From Shinisaurus crocodilurus (lineage: Eukaryota; Chordata; Lepidosauria; Squamata; Shinisauridae): DNA of 64,000 bases. The notes beneath the pieces were generated by a model. That model did not search any database. It worked only from the letters and a program-made list of their open reading frames with translations, and was not told the DNA's origin. A program made the position numbers and the translations under genes. This document shows, in pieces, positions 10,764 through 21,925 of the stretch. Location of the stretch: the NCBI GenBank assembly GCA_021292165.1, contig CM037877.1:82305691-82369690 (forward strand), read 5' to 3'. The number at the start of each line of letters is the position of its first letter. Position 1 is the first letter of the stretch.

Positions 10764-11982
10764 TGTCTCCATAGCGTCTTCATGCTGCTACTGCTTCCAA
10801 CTGAAGTGTGCATTGTTTCTTTGTACCATCCCGTATATCCCATCCCGTATTCTCTGTATATAAAGCAGAGAATATGGATTCTCTGCTTTATATAGTTCAA
10901 ACTACACCTGTTTTATGAATCCTCCAAACCTAGATTATCAACAGGGCACAACAGCACTGCCAGCATTTCAGGGTGCCTACATTCGAACTCTTCCCTGTTA
11001 ATACCTGAAGGCCCCCTTAGAGAAACAACCAGTCAAGATACACAGGCAGCCCACAGCAGCCCTTGCATACTGATCATTAGTTGTCCAGGGTTCTTTCACC
11101 CCTGGTTGCACCCAACTAAGAGGTGAAAAATTCAGATGTGAGCAGTTGTAGATCCTTCCTACCACTTGGAGGTGTCTACACGCTGAAGAAAGGGCTAGGG
11201 CTGCATCTTGCAGGCCTGCTCAACTATTTCCATGTGAACTGGATCTGACATGCTTCAGAGCCATTGAAGCGTGTCCCCCTGTCTACTGGCGCATCGAGGC
11301 TGCCTCAAATATATACACACATATTCTGGTTAGCTAATGAACAAGCCTGTTGGAGAGAAAGGATGAGGAAAGGAAGGAGGCCTCTTTTAGGTGAAGGAGA
11401 TGGGGTCATCTTTAGAGCTTTGGACCGAGCATAAGGGAGGGGGGATCCCCACCCCCACCCTTCACATCAAAGGGCGGCAGGACAGAGGAGAGGAAAGCTA
11501 CATCTTAGCTCAAAATACTGCTTTGGAATGGCAACTGATATTTTCCATTTTCTTAAAAGAGTAATGTAGATTCAGAATTAAACAGTGTATTAAACCAAAA
11601 GCAGAGTATTTTGAATCATGCTTTGAGGATCCTTTGACATTGTAACTGATCTGAGTCCCCCAGAAGCCTTCATATTGCCATTTGTACCTCCAAGCATTTT
11701 ATCCAGGTTTATTTCATGATGACTGAGAGCCATGCATGCAAGAGGGTCTAATTGCTCATACTTTGGGACATACCAAACCGTGAGCCTGGCTACCCACTCA
11801 ATGCGTAGACATCAATATACCCTATTTTGAAACCTGGGGAACAAGAGTGGTTGCTGAGAAAACTTGATACTTCAACTGAACATTTCAATTTGACATTTTA
11901 CAACACAAAAGTCCATTGAGATTCACAGGGAAAGCAACAGTACTTCAGGAAGCAAGACATAAAAGGCCATAGTAGTATGCAC

Positions 11983-11985
<3 letters not shown>
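10764..11985. other. Unassigned noncoding DNA
   Basis: No gene. Holds a perfect 17-base inverted repeat with a 4-base loop: 10857-10873 (tataaagcagagaat core) and 10878-10894. The rest is not recognised. Confidence 0.55.

Positions 11986-12030
<45 letters not shown>
11986..12030. repeat. (CA)n microsatellite
   Basis: About 22 CA units, directly against the left arm of the foldback element that follows. Confidence 0.95.
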
Positions 12031-12033
<3 letters not shown>

Positions 12034-12424
12034 TTTGCCTAAAAGCTTTCATCTTAACTTAAATGAAATTGGCAGTACAGGACCAAATGTATTAATTGCA
12101 CATTATTTATATCATGATCTTCTAATAAGGAATAAAAGATATTTTGGGGGTATATATAATGATAGCCACTCTGGATGCCATTTTATTCATTTATTCATTT
12201 TTATGTTTTGGCACCACAGGGGTGTGTGTGCGTGTGTGGCCATTGGGGGGTGGGGGGCTGTGGTGTGAAAATGCCCCCTGGATCCTGAAGTTGCCTACCC
12301 CCCCTTTTTTTATTCCTTATCCTTATTAGAAGATCATGATATAAATAATGTGCAGTTAATACCTTTGGCTCTGTACTGTCATTTTCATTTAAGTGAAGAT
12401 GAAAGCTCTTAGGCAATAAGTGTG
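12031..12424. mobile_element. Foldback element with ~115-bp arms
   Basis: Left arm 12031-12145 and right arm 12305-12424 are reverse complements at roughly 85% by eye. Shared blocks include 'tttatatcatgatcttctaa' and 'agctttcatctt'. Both strands therefore encode look-alike peptides starting MPKSFHL, which is an artefact of symmetry. The GT- and G-rich spacer contains 'gaagttgcctacccccc', like the end of the element at 31203. Confidence 0.8.
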
Positions 12425-14582
12425 CATGTGAATGGCTGGAGGGACTGCAGGAAGCAAAGGAGCCCCTGTGGCAGCACCAAGAACTGAGAGACGAGGGACA
12501 GAAGTGGGAACTTAAAGTCCATGGATAGGATATGCTAAGAAGAAGACAGAGGTCAGTGGCGGAGTCGGTGGCTACTGATCAGAAGCAAGCACCAGGGCAC
12601 ACCGCAGAAAAGGCCCTCCCTCTGGTTGTTACCTTCCCTTGCCTTGAAGAAAGGGGATATCTGCAGAAGACCCTGAACAGGTTTTAACATGTACACATTA
12701 TGTGATGGTGGATAGATTCACATTACCTTTTGTTTCTCACTCTCAGATTTCTTCTCTCCGGTCACCCTTGTGGTGAGCTCTATGTGAACCTGGATTTTCT
12801 GGAGGGTTCAATAATATTTGGCTTCTGCATCATCTTGTCTTTGCTTTGCCAATGACACACCTGATTGTAAGATTTGTTGGATGTCTGATGGCTAAAGAAC
12901 TGAACAAAATCTCACCTAATTTTGTGAGAAACTGGGTCATGTCCCCCCATCGTTATACAACCACAACATGTAGTATAGTAAGTTCTGTTTACTTATCCTT
13001 TTACTTATATTTCATTTTTTATACGAAATCATAGTGCATAGAAGTTTTGAAAAGGTGTAATATGGGACACACACACATCTTCATGGCAGGGAACAAATGT
13101 TTATAAATGATAAATAAACAGTAAATATGCACATGTAAATGCCTTATTAATTTTAGTGCCACACAGGCCTACAGCTTCACTCCTGCCATTTCTTTCATCC
13201 CATTATTGAGAAATATTATAACAGGTGATCTAATGCACAGGCATCACGATGATACTGTCTGCCAAATACGTTTTCATTAGATTTTGCTGGTTTTAGGGCT
13301 CCACATCCAATATCGCCATTAATGAAAATCTATCTAATCTATAATATATTGCTATATGGCTATTTTATAGCTATCTGGTGTCAGATTTATTCACCAATAC
13401 AGTGATACTATTTGTAAACTGCCACAGATGTGTTAGTACTACCTATATAGAATTCAAATGAACTCCATCCAGGCTGCCTTTATAAATTAGTGTGTCAATC
13501 ACTAGCATATTTCTGAGTGCTATGTAGTCTATGTACTTATTTCCTCAAATGCATTCTTAATAGGGAGCTGCCAGTTGACATGCAATTGTACACATTTTTT
13601 CAGCTAACATGATATCCAAATATAAAAATGCATTGCTCTGAAATGTCATGTAGATGTCTGACACTCTCTCGGGAACTTAGGATCTATAAAGAAATGAATG
13701 GCTTACACTCATCCATATGTAGCTTATCGTCACTGACAGATATAACACGGATAATAGCCTTTACATGATAACTAATGCAAATATAATTCCAGATAAACTG
13801 AAGTAAATTAACTTTTAGCCTAGCCTTTGGGGGGGGGATCCTTTTGAATGTTGTATACAGGGCAACAAGCAGAATAAGAATTGCTTATATAAAATATGAG
13901 TGAGGAGAATGGCAGCATTTTTGAATCTCTTGCAAGTCTCTGAACAAGATTTGCTCAAGCTCAGGCATTTCGTGGCATTTGGGGAAAGTCACGTTCTCAT
14001 CGTATTACAATCAGGGGCCTTTTAAGTTCATGCTGCAGTTCTAAATTCTAGTGCAGGGGATGCTGGTAAAGGCTTATTGCACTGTTGGAAGCATGCAATT
14101 TGTGAATATTAAAGGAATATAGGACAATTCGCATATACCATACAGGCCTGAGACAGAAACCGCTTGTAGCAGAAAGAAGTGCAGTGAATCTACCAAGCAC
14201 TGGCCCTTCAAAATCCACAATCAGGCAGTTACAAAGGAACAAACGGGTACTTAGAGAGGCCTCTTTACATTACCATCCCAGGCATGGTAGTTGCTTGCTT
14301 GTTCTAATGGTGATCTACTGCTATACCAGTGGAGTTAAAGCATAGCATGGCCCTGAAAACAGGCGGAACTGGCCATTTGCATGGGAGTGTTAAAATTCAA
14401 TGCATGTTCACCACAGTTACCTCTGCTGATGTTAGCAGTGTTTGACTGGCTCCCCTGCCTAGGTAAATAGTTCCCATGCAAATAGGTACCTGGCTCTCAG
14501 GCCAGAAAAAGGTTCCCCCATCCCTGTCCTAAAGCATTCCATTCATGTTGCATTACATATATGAATACATAAAATCATATAT
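12425..14582. other. Unassigned noncoding DNA
   Basis: AT-rich, no exon-like frames, no repeat family recognised. Short G runs near 13831. Could be unique intergenic or intronic DNA. Confidence 0.5.
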
Positions 14583-14660
14583 ATGGTATTCCTTACATGT
14601 GATAAGACTATATATATATATATATATATATATAGTCTTATCACATGTAAGGAATACCAT
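14583..14660. repeat. 78-bp perfect palindrome with (TA)n core
   Basis: 'atggtattccttacatgtga' followed by TAAGAC and a TA tract (14609-14634) is mirrored exactly by the reverse complement up to 14660. No mismatch and no spacer. The symmetry weakens just outside (catatat / atgaat). Confidence 0.95.
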
Positions 14661-15782
14661 TCATATTTTGTATCAGGCCCAATGAATTTGCATAGACATG
14701 TACAGAATTAGATGCATATTCTCTGAACCTGATCTCTGAAAAATATCTATTAAGCAGGACTTCTAGCCTAAAAATATCAGCCAAACAGTTGCTATGCCAT
14801 TTATTCCTAATAATTATTTTGATAGTCTCTATTCTGCAACACAACAAAAAGACTGAGTTTAGAACCCCACATTATTTGGTGTTGCTTATTTATTTATTCA
14901 TTCATTCATTCATTCATTCTATTACGTCACATTACATCACTATACCATGCAATAGCTGCAGCTCTTTGCAAGGTCACAATTTTTCATAAATACCTAGTAG
15001 CTTTCCTTAACCTATGTTACAGACATAGCCCTGTCTATTTATCCTGGTCCTGTGAGTGGTTGGACACAAGCTCAGGTCATCATCCAAACCATGTTGACTT
15101 CCAAACACAAGATGTTTGGAAGTGTGGTTCATTCTGAACCACACTGAACTGTTAACAGACAGGAAATGATGGATTCTGTCCCGCAACATATGTAGAAAGC
15201 TACCTTAAAGAAGAGCCAGCTGCCTGATTTGGTTGCATGAATCTGTTTAAGAAAGACTGAGTTTGCCCGGAGTAACAATTTTAGTGGGGTGTTTACATAG
15301 GCCGATAGCTCTGCGGGAGACTCACTGTGGCTGGCTTTGCTTCGCTCTCCATAGGAGAAGCAGAACTTTTACTTTTTCCACAGGGAAACCTAATTCTGTG
15401 CTTCTGTAACTAAAAATAAAAGAAACATGACCATGTCTCATATGCCAACACCATCTACCAGTGAATAGTTTATGGATCAATATTTTCCTTATTTTCTGTG
15501 CTTTAGAATATATTATTCCTTGCTTCTTCTTCTTTTTAAAAAATAAATTGCTATTTGTTTAAAGTATAAATAAATATGTTCTGCCTTGGGAGTCAAGAGA
15601 CCACACACCTCTCAGTTGAAACTGCCTAAAACATCATGGTTTTAGAGGCAGTCTGGGTGATGATGTCAGATTTGAATGGTTCACACAAATGCTGTAGCTC
15701 TACATGGGTCTGGGCTGCTTCTTATACAGGTGAGGATGGGCTCGTAAAACAAGACTGGAGGAAGAGAATGATCTGGTTTGTG
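14661..15782. other. Unassigned noncoding DNA
   Basis: Contains a TTTA/ATTC tetranucleotide tract (14887-14920) and short hairpins at 15623-15654 and around 15100-15150 ('ccaaacacaagatgtttgg'). No gene found. Confidence 0.5.
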
Positions 15783-16149
15783 CAGGGGTGTTGAACCTCA
15801 GGCCCGCAGGCCAAATCTACCCCACCTGGGGTTCCAATCTGGTCCTCCAAGTTTCCCCAGATGGCCATGCCCCTTCCCCTGGCCCCATCACCTCTCCCCT
15901 GACTGCTGATCACATGGTGGTTCCCTGGCTTTTGCATGGTCATTCCCCATTCTAAAAGGTTGAAATGCCTCTCCTAAGGCTTAGTTACTGGCAGTAAGAG
16001 CCTTAAGTTACAATATGCTGGGGTGTTTTTTTAAAATTTTTGTCCCCACCCCTTTTACCTTCAGCTCCAGCCACCATTGGAATGTGGGCCCCACAAGCTT
16101 CTCCGAAACTGAATTTGGCCCTCAGGCTGAAAGAGGCTCAACACCCCTG
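15783..16149 (+). mobile_element. hAT-like non-autonomous element, family A, best copy
   Basis: TIRs CAGGGGTGTTGAACCTCAGG and the inverse of CAGGGGTGTTGAGCCTCTTT. Inside: 'tggccatgccccttcccctg', 'ttctaaaaggttgaaatgcc', 'cttagttactggcagtaaga'. Flanking 8-mers ggtttgtg and gtttagcg agree only weakly. The 73-residue frame antisense to it is not a gene. Confidence 0.8.
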
Positions 16150-16245
16150 GTTTAGCGTTGTGGACACAAGGCTTGGACTTGAGCGCTCCTCCTCCTGTCT
16201 CCTCCTCCAGAGTGGCTGTGAGATCAGAAGCTTTTGTTTCTGTTT

Positions 16246-16440
16246 TCAAGTAACCATGGTTTATCATTATGTCTAAACAGAAAACTGGGTAATCTTAACT
16301 ATTTTAGGGAAACAAACTAGGATTGTAAACCACAGTCTGAAGTTGGCTTGTTTCTATAAAGTTAGGGACTAAACTATAGTTAAGATTAACCACAATTTGG
16401 TCTGGTTTGGATATAATAATGAGTAACCATGATTAGTCTG
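16246..16440. mobile_element. Imperfect-palindrome MITE
   Basis: Outer arms 'ccatggtttatcattatgtc' and its inverse near 16400-16430 ('gatataataatgagtaacca'). Inner arms 'gtaatcttaactatttta' against 'actatagttaagattaacc'. Symmetry centre near 16340. No TSD identified. Confidence 0.6.
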
Positions 16441-16449
16441 AAACCGAGC

Positions 16450-16594
16450 TAGGGATGGGTGAATCTGCCAGTTACACCTTCTCCCACATTTGAATTTTTA
16501 AAGTCTCAAATTCTTTCTCTCCTGAATATGAACTTTGAGTGTTTTGATAAATTCTTATGAAAAACGAACTGGCATGAAATTCTCACCCATCTGC
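16450..16594. mobile_element. AT-rich MITE, family C (TAGGGATGGGTGAAT)
   Basis: Starts TAGGGATGGGTGAATCTG and ends with the inverse of GCAGATGGGTGAGAATTT. Related sequence at 16790-16934, and the same type of end at 50703 (inverse of TAGGGATAGGTAAGAAAT). Confidence 0.65.
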
Positions 16595-16789
16595 ACCAGC
16601 CAAATTCAATAGGTACAGCTATTTCTAGCATGAGGGACCATGATGTACCTGCCTGCCATAAAGCTGTTAAATTTGAGGAGCCTGTCTGGAAAAAAAAGAT
16701 GGCAACCCTAATTCAGTACTACAAACTTGGTTGAATACACAGGGATTCATGCTCAGACTTTTGAACAAAGTGCTCAAAGTCCTGAGTCC

Positions 16790-16934
16790 ACATGGATGAA
16801 TCTGTTATTCACTTGCTCCCACATTCAAATGTTTTAAATCTCAAGTTTCTTTTGTCCCAGATATGGAGAACTTTGTGAATTTTGGTGAATCCTTATCAAA
16901 ATGGATCTGAAACAAAATCCTCACCTGCACCTGC
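16790..16934. mobile_element. AT-rich MITE, family C, diverged copy
   Basis: Aligns along its length with 16450-16594: 'ctcccacattcaaatgtttt', 'ttgtgaattttggtgaatcc', 'aaaatcctcacctgcacc'. It lies in the same orientation 200 bases downstream, so it could be a local duplication or a second insertion. Confidence 0.6.
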
Positions 16935-17045
16935 TTCCAATATCCTCCTACTGGCTGTGCCAAAGGAGGAAGAGGGGAGCTCACAAAACTTAGGCTCATT
17001 CACGTAATGCCATACCATAATTTAACTATTATGGCTGAATGAGTC

Positions 17046-17191
17046 CAGGGCTTTTTTTCTGGTGGAACTCACCGGAACTGAGTTCCAGCACCTTTTCTCC
17101 TATTAATTGCATTACAATTTAATCGCCATCTACTCCCGAGGAAATGTAATCCAAGAGTTCTGGTACCCTTTTCTCCGGAAAAAAAGCACTG
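17046..17191. mobile_element. hAT-like MITE with perfect 8-bp TSD
   Basis: 146-bp element with ends CAGGGCTTTTTTTCTGG and inverse of CAGTGCTTTTTTTCCGG. AATGAGTC is repeated exactly at 17038-17045 and 17192-17199. 'actgagttccagcacctttt' is mirrored by 'agttctggtacccttttct'. Clear recent cut-and-paste insertion. Confidence 0.9.
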
Positions 17192-17360
17192 AATGAGTCT
17201 AACACATTTGGACATCGAGGGGAAAAACAACCTAAGCTCCACAGAAGCTGGGGCTCTTGCAAAGAAATGTGTGGGAGAACACAGTTACCTTGACCTTAAA
17301 AGCTCACTTGGGCTGAAGAACTGGTGGTAAGGCAGGCTATGAAGAGAAACTAAGGTGGCA

Positions 17361-17450
17361 ATCTCCTATGTCCACCTACTTGGAAGAAAGCCCCATCAAA
17401 CTCAATGGGATTTACTTTTGAGTAAACATGCATAGTTACAAGTGAGTAGT
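17361..17450. mobile_element. Foldback MITE, family D (GCAATCCTATG)
   Basis: Diverged copy: 'ggtggcaatctcctatg', 'gaaagccccatcaaactcaa', 'ttgagtaaacatgcata'. About 90 bp, self-complementary around 'catcaaactcaatggg'. Confidence 0.65.
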
Positions 17451-18760
17451 AACATTTCACCCATTTAATTAAATATACAACTAGTGCACAGCTCAACCAA
17501 GCCAAATCTCCTGTCACCAAGCTGCACCAAGAGACACACCCCTGTCAAAGACACAGGAAAGGTAGCGCCACATCCACCCGTGCCCTGTTTGTCGTCTGAA
17601 TCATTTTCTCTTTGCACATTTTCACTCCATATAAGCAATCCACTCCTTCTCTGGCAGATGGAAATATTGCACTTTTAGTTGAGGTGTGAATTTGAAGGAA
17701 ATAACACAGAGGCCATTCTGCAATATAGTGTCTGTGAAATGTTGCTCAATAATAGAAATGTCTCTCCTGCTCTGAGATAAAAGATCAGAAAAAGAGTATG
17801 TGAGAGAAATCAAACCTAGAATTGCCTCTTAGTGCTGTAAAACCCTTCTTGGCTCTCCCCCCCCTCCCCCGGCAATAATGTTTACTTCCAGAATTTTCCC
17901 ATCACCTGCACATACTTATCATTTGTTTAAACTGGTTCCAATTCATGTCCCTCCCCATGGAGTAACCAAAGCCCAAAGTAGAGGACAAGTTCCAAATCAG
18001 AACTTGTGGGGCTCACAAGCAGGCTGAAGCCCTAGGCTTCTTTTTTCTTTTCTTGTTTTAGAAATGGATATTTATTAGGTTATTTTCACAAGAGTTCCAA
18101 TGTCACCATTACAACATTTTTGCAGGTTGGATCTGCAAACCTAGTATAGAATCCTTTCACAGTGATCTGATTGTTCTGTCTCCAGCACACTAAAGTTTCA
18201 TCCATGATCCATCTCATTATGGAAGGGGATGGAGGGCATTCATAAAATGTATGCGTACTAAGTTGGGATACAAACAGACAGAATTTGGGCCATCCCATTT
18301 TTCCAACATGACTCTTGAAACATTAATTGTATAAGATGGCTACATCTTATTAATATGTATTTAGAGATGATTATTATTATTATTATTATTATTACTACTA
18401 CTACTTCTACTACTACTAGTAATAATAAAATAAATTTAAATGCAAATTCTTATTTAAATATTGTGACTGAAGTAGCAGTTATAACATTTTTTGTTGTTGT
18501 CTTTTACTTCCCTCATCTTTTTCAGGGCAAAATGCATGTTACATGCAAGAAGCACTGTCATTAAAAATTTTTTTTTAAGAAGAACCAGGAGGGTACATGT
18601 TCTGTAATGTGTATGCGTGTATGTGCGTGTGTTTAGCCATTTCCCTTTCACCAGTCATTCTTTATTATTTGTTTGTTTGCTTGTTTTTCCCTTTGAAAGG
18701 GCTCTCCCAACTATTCCTCTCCACCGAGGATTCCAAATGCATGTTTGTGAGGAGCAACGT
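17451..18760. other. Noncoding DNA with ATT/ACT microsatellite
   Basis: No exon recognised. (ATT)n at 18370-18393 passes into (ACT)n at 18394-18419. The remainder is unassigned. Confidence 0.55.
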
Positions 18761-18761
18761 T

Positions 18762-18840
18762 TACAGTGTAATCCTGTATGAAAGTATAGGAATTCAGTGT
18801 GGCTTACTCCCAGGAAAGTGGGAATAGGACTGCAGCCTTA
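18762..18840. mobile_element. Foldback MITE, family D, diverged
   Basis: 'gtgtaatcctgtatgaaag' to 'gcttactcccaggaaagtgg' and 'aataggactgcagcc'. The inner symmetric part is shortened. Confidence 0.55.
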
Positions 18841-18852
18841 TTAATTTATTCG

Positions 18853-19014
18853 GATACAATAAATAATATTCATATATCAAAAGGCCATAGCCCAAAAAAG
18901 TGGCTAAGGGTGCAATCCTATGCATGTTTAGAAGGAAAAATGTCCTACAATTCCCAGCATTCCCCAGCCAGCCATGCTATGGCCTTTTGATGCATGAATA
19001 TTATTTATTGTATC
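18853..19014. mobile_element. Hairpin element with 39-bp near-perfect arms
   Basis: Left arm 18853-18891 and right arm 18976-19014 pair at 37 of 39 positions ('gatacaataaataatattca', then 'tcaaaaggccatagc'). The 84-base loop holds part of another MITE ('gggtgcaatcctatgcatgt', 'cctacaattcccagcattcc') like the one at 41711. Confidence 0.85.
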
Positions 19015-19427
19015 CTAAAATACTTAAAAACAAACAAACAAACAAACATGAAAACGTGATTGTGGTAGGGGAGAACTAAGGTTGCACATCTACCCAAAAT
19101 CTGTCATCCAGGGGGATGTCCCCTCTCATATATCCCCATCCCCACCACCACTCATGGACTGAGATATTCCAAAGAGACCCTTTTAGTAATCTCCTTGCAA
19201 TCTAATTTATGGTACGCAGCTATCTGGGGCTTCCTTGTTGATGGTGCTTCAATTATAGAACTCTCTACCAAGTTAAATTTGCCCGTGAGCTTCTCTCCCT
19301 TTAAAAGGTAGGGTTTTTTTAAAAAAAAAATAACAGTCAACAGACCATTTATAACAACAATTAAAAACCCAGCTGATCAACAGCTGAATAATACAATAAA
19401 AGGACAAAAGACCAATATACATATATG

Positions 19428-19672
19428 CCAGTGTGGCTTAATGGTGAGAGTGTTGGACTGGGACTCGGGAGATCTGGGTTCTAGTCCCCGCCCAGCCATG
19501 AAACTCACTGGGTGACTTTGGGCCAGTCACTGACTCTCAACCTAACCTACATCACAGGGTTGTTGTGAGGATAAAATGGAGAGAAGGAAGAGGATTATGT
19601 AAGCCGCGCCGCCTTGGGTTCCTTGCAGGAAAAATGGCGGGGTATAAATATAATTAATAAATAAATAAAATA
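19428..19672 (+). repeat. Sauria-type SINE, full length
   Basis: Head 'gccagtgtggcttaatggtg', B-box-like 'gggttctagtcccc', body 'gtgactttgggccagtcact' and 'agggttgttgtgaggataaa', tail 'ggcggggtataaatataatt' then AATAAATAAATA. Intact pol III boxes and tail make it one of the two best copies here. Confidence 0.92.
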
Positions 19673-19723
19673 TATACATATATAAATAGCACACATAAAT
19701 AATGAAATTGACAAATCGATAGC

Positions 19724-20746
19724 CTAGCACACCAACATACGGGGTCTAGTAGCGATGGCCAGGTTCAGATATTTTGCTACTTGCTTCGTAGTTTGTTGGT
19801 TTGTGCCAAGAAGTAATATAGTCATAATAGACTCAGTGGAGTGGCCAGGAAAATTTTGTGTTATGGGAAGTATCAAATCTTTCCTCACTCCTTGGTAGAA
19901 GCTGCAATGAAATAATACATGTAAAATGGACTCTATCTCCATGTTGTTGCATGGGCAACATCTGGTGTTCCTAGGAGTTTTGTCATATCTACCCTCCAGT
20001 AAGCTTGAGGGGAGGGCATTGAACCTTGCTAACGAAAAGGCCCTCCTATATTTGGACAGTTAACTACTCCAAGTAAGACATTCCTTTACTTGGAGGGTAT
20101 CTCAAAAGACCCAATGACTGAGGGGAGCATGGACCCCAAGCTGCGCTTAGCAGCTCTTGGTTGTCTATATCTGTTAATCTCCGTTTGACTATAAATTTGG
20201 CACTATCTAAATCCACAGAGAAAAGATAAGAGGGGGCAAGACCTATTGAAGTAACTTTATTCTCTATAGCCTTTACCCACGGAGGTTTATATGAATCTAG
20301 CTTATGCTGGCTCAGCTTGTCTGAGCATGGAAAGCAAAGCAGGGTCAAGTCTGGTTATTACTTGGATGGGAGACTCCTCCTCTGGTTTCCTGCATTGAGC
20401 AGGGGGTTGGACTCCTTCCAACTCTATGATCTATGAAATCTATGAAATCTAACAAAACCTTAGACACCAGTGAGTCAGGAGGGAGTGCCCGATGACAGCG
20501 AAGCCAATAGTGGACAGAAAATATCCATGCCACGCATTGCAATGAATTAATTCCAGCCTCTAAACTAAGGGCTGCCCATGCGACACACCTAGGAATGCCA
20601 AATATTGCTCTCAAAAAGTAAGTTTGAATGCCCTCAAGTGAGTTCTTGGAGTAGGGAAACCACATCGGTGCTCCAAAAAGGGTCTGTGACTGAGTCTTAG
20701 CTTTGAACACCCGAATGGCAGCAGGTAAATATTTCCCCCCTTTCAA
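19724..20746 (-). repeat. Non-LTR retrotransposon ORF2 C-terminal remnant
   Basis: Minus-strand frames give a LINE-type carboxy-terminal region in order: 20746-20460 (YLPAAIRVFKAK, LFGAPMW, LEGIQTYFLRAIFGIPRC, AALSLEAG), 20290-20064 (SYKPPWVKAIENK), then near 19960-19890 (CCPCNNMEIESILHVLFHC, a C-C-H-C knuckle-like motif). Frameshifts, stops and a SINE at 20290-20452 break it. Clade (R4-like, CR1-like or other) is not resolved. Confidence 0.75.
20290..20452 (+). repeat. 5S rRNA-derived SINE inside the LINE
   Basis: 'ttgtctgagcatggaaagca', 'aagcagggtcaagtctggtt' and 'attacttggatgggagac' follow vertebrate 5S rRNA through the A box, intermediate element and C box. The 3' tail is 'gcagggggttggactccttc' ending in repeated ATGAAATCT. 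Imperfect TSD: gaatcta on the left, gaaatcta on the right. Removing it rejoins the broken LINE frame, so it inserted later. Second copy at 56371-56540. Confidence 0.85.
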
Positions 20747-21712
20747 AAAGGTAGGTTAAAAAACAACACAGTTCTCTTTCAGAAAGTATCCATTTGATTA
20801 AACTGTGTCTTAAACTGGAGATTTGCTGCTTTTAATTTTTGCTTCATTTTGAGGTCATAGTTGCTATTTATGATACTGCTTTAGTTTGTTTTCTTGTTTT
20901 TTTCTACTGTTAGTTCTGTGCTTCTAAATAGTAAATGCAGATTCAAGAAATAGATTGATCAATTAAATAAATACAAGCCTGTTGCTTTCCAATTGGCTTA
21001 GTTTGCCAAAGGAAGTTAATTTTGAGGGGTTGTTATTTCTAAATACTTTTGAAGTCATTTCCTCCTATACTAAGGGATAAGTCTCAGCGTTTTAAACTTC
21101 AGAAATGTTCTGTACAGCAAAACAAAACATCCTCCCCCCAATTGGGTGCTGTACCCACCGTCGATATATAAAATTTTATCAACAAGCAATTGTACTTAGC
21201 AGAAGTGAATCTTTAAAAATAGCACTGCACAGTTTTATATTTCTGGTCTCTCTGTCAAATCATATCAGCAGTGTTGAGTCTACATGCAAGAGAGATGGGA
21301 TCTTGTTTTCCTCATGGCCAGTTTCAACTCCAGCTTGTGTACAAAGTGTCAATGTGGGTTCTTTCCATTTCATATAAAAATAGTTCTCACTCACATACTA
21401 TTTAGGAACCCGGGTTCCTCTACCTCCATCTCCCTATTTCTGTCAGTCCTTCTTGCCCAATCCTCCACTTAATGCAACAAAGTTGCAAGGGTTTTCTTCA
21501 CCAGCTTATGAGAGGTCAACCACGGGTTGTATTTTCAAAACCGGAACTCAGAGATGCCTTGTTTATAACATATTTCCTACACAGATGTAATTGCATGCAC
21601 AACAGCTTCTAAACACCTGCAATTGTAACAAAATAACACTAAACAGCTTGGGAATTGGATATATGAAGGACTTCCTCCGATATAAACCTGCCCACTCTTA
21701 AACATCCTCAAC
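20747..21712. other. Unassigned noncoding DNA
   Basis: No gene or repeat end recognised. Several short plus-strand frames (up to 90 residues, 21105-21377) lack motifs. Confidence 0.5.
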
Positions 21713-21925
21713 AAAACGAAGGGCCTTTCTCTGGGTTTTCCCACCCATCTGCAGAGGCAGATTGTGACTGGAGTGGGGAGAAAAACTTCTCAGTGGCGGC
21801 ACCTGACTTATGGAATGTCCCTCCAGATATGTTAGCAAATGAAGGGAACTTAGTTTAACCACAAGGCTCAAAACCAAGCCTCAAGAAAAGTACCTCTTCT
21901 TTGATGAACCCAGAATGCTTTTGTC
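21713..21925 (+). repeat. L2/CR1-type LINE ORF2 terminal fragment
   Basis: Translation around 21775-21835 gives ...NFSVAAPDLWNVPPDM..., matching the conserved FSVAAPxLWNxLP end of L2/CR1-type ORF2. Frameshifted and with stops; a remnant only. Confidence 0.7.

Noticed and set aside
12035..12416. Pair of homologous small proteins on opposite strands
   Set aside because: Explained by the inverted arms of the foldback element.
20300..20375. Functional 5S rRNA gene
   Set aside because: Internal 5S-like promoter only; truncated ends and a SINE tail instead of a T-run terminator.
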